Below, in pieces: positions 61,160 to 64,000 of a stretch of DNA of 64,000 nt. Each line of letters starts with the position of its first letter. Position 1 is the stretch's first letter. Where the stretch lies: positions 1 through 64,000 of the forward strand of contig NZ_JAYKGK010000004.1 in the NCBI RefSeq assembly GCF_036860675.1, written 5' to 3'. The notes under the pieces are model-generated. The model worked only from the letters and a program-made list of their open reading frames with translations. It did not search any database and was not told the origin of the DNA. Both the position numbers and the translations under genes were made by a program. Origin of the DNA: Rosettibacter primus. GTDB lineage: Bacteria; Bacteroidota; Ignavibacteria; Ignavibacteriales; Melioribacteraceae.

Positions 61160-61640
61160 TCATTCTGAGGAATCCGCCATTATTTTTTTCCTGTCATTCT
61201 GAGGAGTCTCACCGTTAGGTGGACGACGAAGAATCTAATCTTTTTTTAATAGATTCTTCCTTGCCTTCGGCGAGTCAGTATGACAGTGTTATTTCTTTCC
61301 TGTCATTCTGAGGAGTCCCACCGTTAGGTGGACGACGAAGAATCTAATCTTTTTTAAGAGATTCTTCCTCGCCTTCGGCGAGTCAGAATGACAGTGTTAT
61401 TTCTTTCCCGTCATTCTGAGGAGTCCCACCGTTAGGTGGACGACGAAGAATCTAATCCTTTTTTAAGAGATTCTTCATCCGCTTCGCTCCATTCATAATG
61501 ACAGTGTTATTTCTTTCCTGTCATTCTGAGGAGTCCCACCGCTAGGTGGACGACGAAGAATCTAATCCTTTTTTAAGAGATTCTTCCTTGCCTTCGGCGA
61601 GTCAGTATGACAGTGTTCTTTCTTTCCTGTCATTCTGAGG
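61160..61640. repeat. 109-bp tandem palindromic repeat array
   Basis: The word tcattctgag recurs at about 61160, 61194, 61303, 61411, 61521 and 61630, giving four full units of 108-110 bases and partial ends. Each unit contains nested dyads: tgtcattctga/tcagaatgaca, gaagaatct/agattcttc, a ccaccgttaggtgg hairpin and a tcgccttcggcga hairpin. The modules are the same family as in 7072-8287. The array fills most of the gap between flgE and fliL and has no gene. Confidence 0.88.
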
Positions 61641-61743
61641 AAGGGGTGTCTAAAAAGTAATTTTTAATAATATCTGTGAAAATCTGTTAAAACCCGTGTT
61701 ATCAGTGTTCTATTTAAAAATCTTACTTTTTAGACAACCCCTT
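61641..61743. repeat. Inverted-repeat-bounded element next to flgE
   Basis: Ends aaggggtgtctaaaaagtaa (61641-61660) and, inverted, aaggggttgtctaaaaagta (61743-61724) are almost identical and extend weakly inward. They enclose about 55 bases. The ends look like terminal inverted repeats of a small non-autonomous mobile element. The structure can also fold into a long hairpin 9 bases past the flgE stop and so may end that transcript. Confidence 0.65.
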
Positions 61744-61751
61744 AAAATCAA

Positions 61752-63887
61752 TTATCTAATTAAGTTAGTAATTTCTTGAAGCATTGTATCTGCTGTTGTA
61801 ATTACTCTTGCATTAGCCTGAAAACCACGCTGCGATATAATCATCTTGGTAAATTCTTCAGACAAATCAACATTCGATTGCTCGAGAGCACCGGATTGAA
61901 TCGTAGTAACAGAATTTTCGCCTGGAGTATCAATTCTCGGGTCACCGCTGTTTGCAGCTACATTGTACATATTATCACCAACACTTACCAAAGCATTCAA
62001 GTTTCTAAATGTTGCAACCATAATTTGAGCTAACTTAAGTGAATTACCATTTGAGAATATTCCAATAATATTTCCATACTGGTCAATGTTAAGATTGGAT
62101 AAAGCTGCAGAAGCAGACCCATTTTGTGAAAGTGCTGCAATTTGTGAACTCAAGTTTGTTTGAGTAACTCCTGCTGTCCCTTTACCAAAGTCTAAATCAA
62201 CAATTTGAACTTCTGCACCTGTAGCTGGTGTAAATGTAATTTGTGGAGTTGGCGGTGTAGTTGTAACCTGATTACCAGCCTGCCATATACTTTGAATTTG
62301 TCCACTTGCATCAAAATAAATTTCACCAAATGCATTTGGGCTTAATGTTCCGCTTGTTGTTGGCACACTAACTTTCCAGCTCCATCTGTTATTATCAATA
62401 TGTTCAAATGTTATAGATAAAGTATGTGAATTCCCAAGAGAATCAAAAATTGTTACTGCACCTAATACTGGCTCTGGAACTTCGCCTTTATCAACTCTGC
62501 TTATTGGATTTGTAGTGGCATTTAAGTTTGTTAAAGAATTCAAATTAATTTTGAAATCAAGCTTATTTGTTGAATTTGAGAAATTAACATTAGTTTCACT
62601 GCCATCTTCTATTCCAGTTAATAATCCAGTAATTGAATCGAAGGATAATTTTATTTTACCATCACCATAAGGGGAAGCTAACGGTTCTGAATCGTCATCA
62701 TTACTTGCTGTATTTTCATTATTTACTAATAATCCGTCACTATCAAAAATTTTATAATAGTAATACCAATCAGAACCATCAAATTCATAATAATTTACTA
62801 ATGAGAATTCTTTACCATCTTTACTATAAATTTTATTCCCTGTAACTGGTTGAACAGTTCTATCAATACTTGAACTTCCTGCTAAGTTGGTAATTTCTGT
62901 TAAATCAATTTTGAATTTTAAATCTTGGAAGTCGGGCTCATCATCATCATTTGCATCATATAATCCAATATCAACAATATCAGTTCCATCGAATTCAATT
63001 GATTCGGTTTTATCATTTGCAGAAGAAATACTACTTTGTTGAGAATTATATAATTGATACTTCATTTCCCATTTACTTGAAACGGAATTATACTCAAATT
63101 TATAGTATAAATAATAAGGTTGATTTTTATTATCGTAAACAAGCATTTCCTTATAACCATCAACTATATCTGTATCACTCGAGCTTGGATTGGGATATGG
63201 TGTTGTTGTATCTGAACTGCTTAAGTTTCCAAACATTTTTAGGTTATAAGTATAACCATCATCAGGGTATCTTGAATTTATAGGTGCAGTATTACTTAAG
63301 TTACCAACTAAATCTACAACATCAGTTCTAATTGTAGGTGAACTGCTTTGCAAGTTACCACCCCATGAAACATTCGTAGTTTTTACTGCAGGTAATCTCA
63401 TGTTTTTATCAATTACAATATCCTGCAAAGTTGTTCCTGGAGGAATTTCACCCAAGCCATTTGCAATTTTACCTTGAACAACTGCGCCGTTTTGAGGGTT
63501 AACAAGTTTGCCGTCTGCATCAAAAATAAATGCACCGGCACGGGAATATAGCTGCTGACCATTGCTCTTTAATATGAACAATCCTGGTCCCTGCAATGCT
63601 AAATCTGTAGTTATACCAGTTCTTTCAAAAGTTCCCTGGTTCCAGTTGCGGTCAATTGAATTAATCTTGGTACCTAATCCAATTTGAAATGAATTTGTTC
63701 CACCAGTTGATGCTGTTGGATTAGTACCAGCTTTAACAAACTGATTGAAAGTATCACTAAAAGTAACTCGTGAACCTTTGTAACCAATTGTGTTAACATT
63801 AGAAATATTGTTACCAATAACATCCATCATAGATTGATGGTTACGAAGACCGGACACTCCGGCAAAGAGTGAGTTTAGAAGTGCCAT
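61752..63887 (-). CDS. flgE: Flagellar hook protein FlgE
   Basis: This 711-residue hook subunit is longer than enterobacterial FlgE (about 400) because of large variable outer domains. N-terminal rod motif: 'FAGVSGLRNHQSMMDVIGNN', then 'ISNVNTIGYKGSRVTFSDTF'. The middle includes 'TTDLALQGPGLFILKSNGQQ' and a FlgE D2 region with 'VTIFDSLGNSHTLSITFEHI'. The C-terminus has 'SGALEQSNVDLSEEFTKMII', 'SQRGFQANARVITTADTML'. An AAAGGAGGT ribosome site precedes the ATG, and a structured leader lies upstream. Downstream is a repeat-filled gap before fliL. Upstream genes (perhaps flgD, fliK) lie beyond the window. Confidence 0.95.
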   Translation of the reverse strand: MALLNSLFAGVSGLRNHQSMMDVIGNNISNVNTIGYKGSRVTFSDTFNQFVKAGTNPTASTGGTNSFQIGLGTKINSIDRNWNQGTFERTGITTDLALQGPGLFILKSNGQQLYSRAGAFIFDADGKLVNPQNGAVVQGKIANGLGEIPPGTTLQDIVIDKNMRLPAVKTTNVSWGGNLQSSSPTIRTDVVDLVGNLSNTAPINSRYPDDGYTYNLKMFGNLSSSDTTTPYPNPSSSDTDIVDGYKEMLVYDNKNQPYYLYYKFEYNSVSSKWEMKYQLYNSQQSSISSANDKTESIEFDGTDIVDIGLYDANDDDEPDFQDLKFKIDLTEITNLAGSSSIDRTVQPVTGNKIYSKDGKEFSLVNYYEFDGSDWYYYYKIFDSDGLLVNNENTASNDDDSEPLASPYGDGKIKLSFDSITGLLTGIEDGSETNVNFSNSTNKLDFKINLNSLTNLNATTNPISRVDKGEVPEPVLGAVTIFDSLGNSHTLSITFEHIDNNRWSWKVSVPTTSGTLSPNAFGEIYFDASGQIQSIWQAGNQVTTTPPTPQITFTPATGAEVQIVDLDFGKGTAGVTQTNLSSQIAALSQNGSASAALSNLNIDQYGNIIGIFSNGNSLKLAQIMVATFRNLNALVSVGDNMYNVAANSGDPRIDTPGENSVTTIQSGALEQSNVDLSEEFTKMIISQRGFQANARVITTADTMLQEITNLIR

Positions 63888-63910
63888 ATTTAACCTCCTT
63901 TAGATTTTTT

Positions 63911-63965
63911 GATTCGGCTTCAGTCAGTCCACCGAATCTGGAGCGTCCTCGGAAGGTCCCGCTCC
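63911..63965 (-). promoter_or_regulatory. Structured leader before flgE
   Basis: Two consecutive hairpins lie 24-78 bases before the flgE ATG: GATTCGG / CCGAATC (63938-63911, loop starting TGGA) and GGAGCG / CGCTCC (63965-63940). On the - strand they are followed by A residues rather than U, so they do not fit a terminator. A 5' regulatory structure is possible; its binding partner is unknown. Confidence 0.45.
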
Positions 63966-64000
63966 ATTGTTTATTACTTTAGTTAATTAAAATGCAAATA

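Noticed and set aside
61160..61640. Possible CRISPR array because of regular 109-base spacing
   Set aside because: Whole units are alike with no unique spacers, the period is too long and no cas gene is present.
62633..63283. Open frames on the + strand opposite flgE
   Set aside because: They are antisense shadows with biased His/Tyr/Asn composition and no ribosome sites.
63911..63965. Terminator of the gene upstream of flgE
   Set aside because: The hairpins are followed by A residues on the coding strand, not by a U-run.

Overview
The window is low-GC DNA (roughly 30% by eye) from a motile, diderm bacterium. The best guess is an Ignavibacteria-like member of the Bacteroidota/Chlorobiota group. 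The reasons are a SusC-style TonB receptor with an N-terminal carboxypeptidase-regulatory-like domain, a HmuY-type lipoprotein, a full P-ring/L-ring flagellar set, and AT-rich coding. No rRNA or tRNA gene was seen, so this placement is an inference. No CRISPR array, prophage or intact transposase was found.

Left end (1-9428): a small iron/tetrapyrrole-type locus on the + strand holds a NarL-like regulator, a TonB-dependent receptor, a HmuY-like lipoprotein and an exported CbiX-like chelatase. The first two genes share an operator-like motif just before their start codons. The GTPase BipA follows, then a 1.6-kb gene-free stretch containing about 2.3 copies of a 539-bp tandem repeat, then a lone Gfo/Idh/MocA oxidoreductase on the - strand.

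Motility island (9516-63887, all - strand): reading in the direction of transcription from the right, it starts with flgE. Next come fliL-fliM-fliN-fliO-fliP-fliQ-fliR-flhB-flhA-flhF-flhG (switch, export apparatus, placement factors). A long cluster follows: a small membrane protein, fliA, two HDOD proteins, a degenerate kinase-like protein, flgF-flgG-flgA-flgH-flgI-flgJ-flgN-flgK-flgL, stator pair 2, fliW-csrA, a receiver-HPt protein, stator pair 1 and two receiver proteins. A sigma-28-type operon of an unknown protein, a PAS histidine kinase and a membrane coiled-coil protein comes next, then a five-gene glycosylation-type operon, two flagellin genes, fliS-fliD-fliT-like-flgM, and finally cheW-hemerythrin-TonB_C-MCP.

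Regulatory logic read from the DNA: fliA and a flgM-like gene are both present, and four sites fit TAAA-N15-NNCGATAA (two flagellins, the cheW operon, the unknown/kinase operon). Each flagellin leader also carries two CsrA-type sites, a GGA in a hairpin loop and a near-consensus site over the Shine-Dalgarno sequence, while csrA and fliW lie together in the same island. This suggests FliA/FlgM transcriptional control combined with FliW/CsrA translational control.

Most unusual parts: the fused glycosylation enzymes (a 1617-aa GT4-HAD-TPR-GT2 protein, an 888-aa glycosyltransferase-TPR-methyltransferase and a cytidylyltransferase-RraA fusion); the sigma-28 operon of two unknown proteins and a kinase beside a receiver-DHp protein that lacks an ATPase domain; a 145-bp overlap of motA and motB; and the exported CbiX-like protein in the HmuY locus. 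flgB, flgC, flgD, fliE-fliK and cheA/cheY are not in the window and may lie beyond the right edge or elsewhere.
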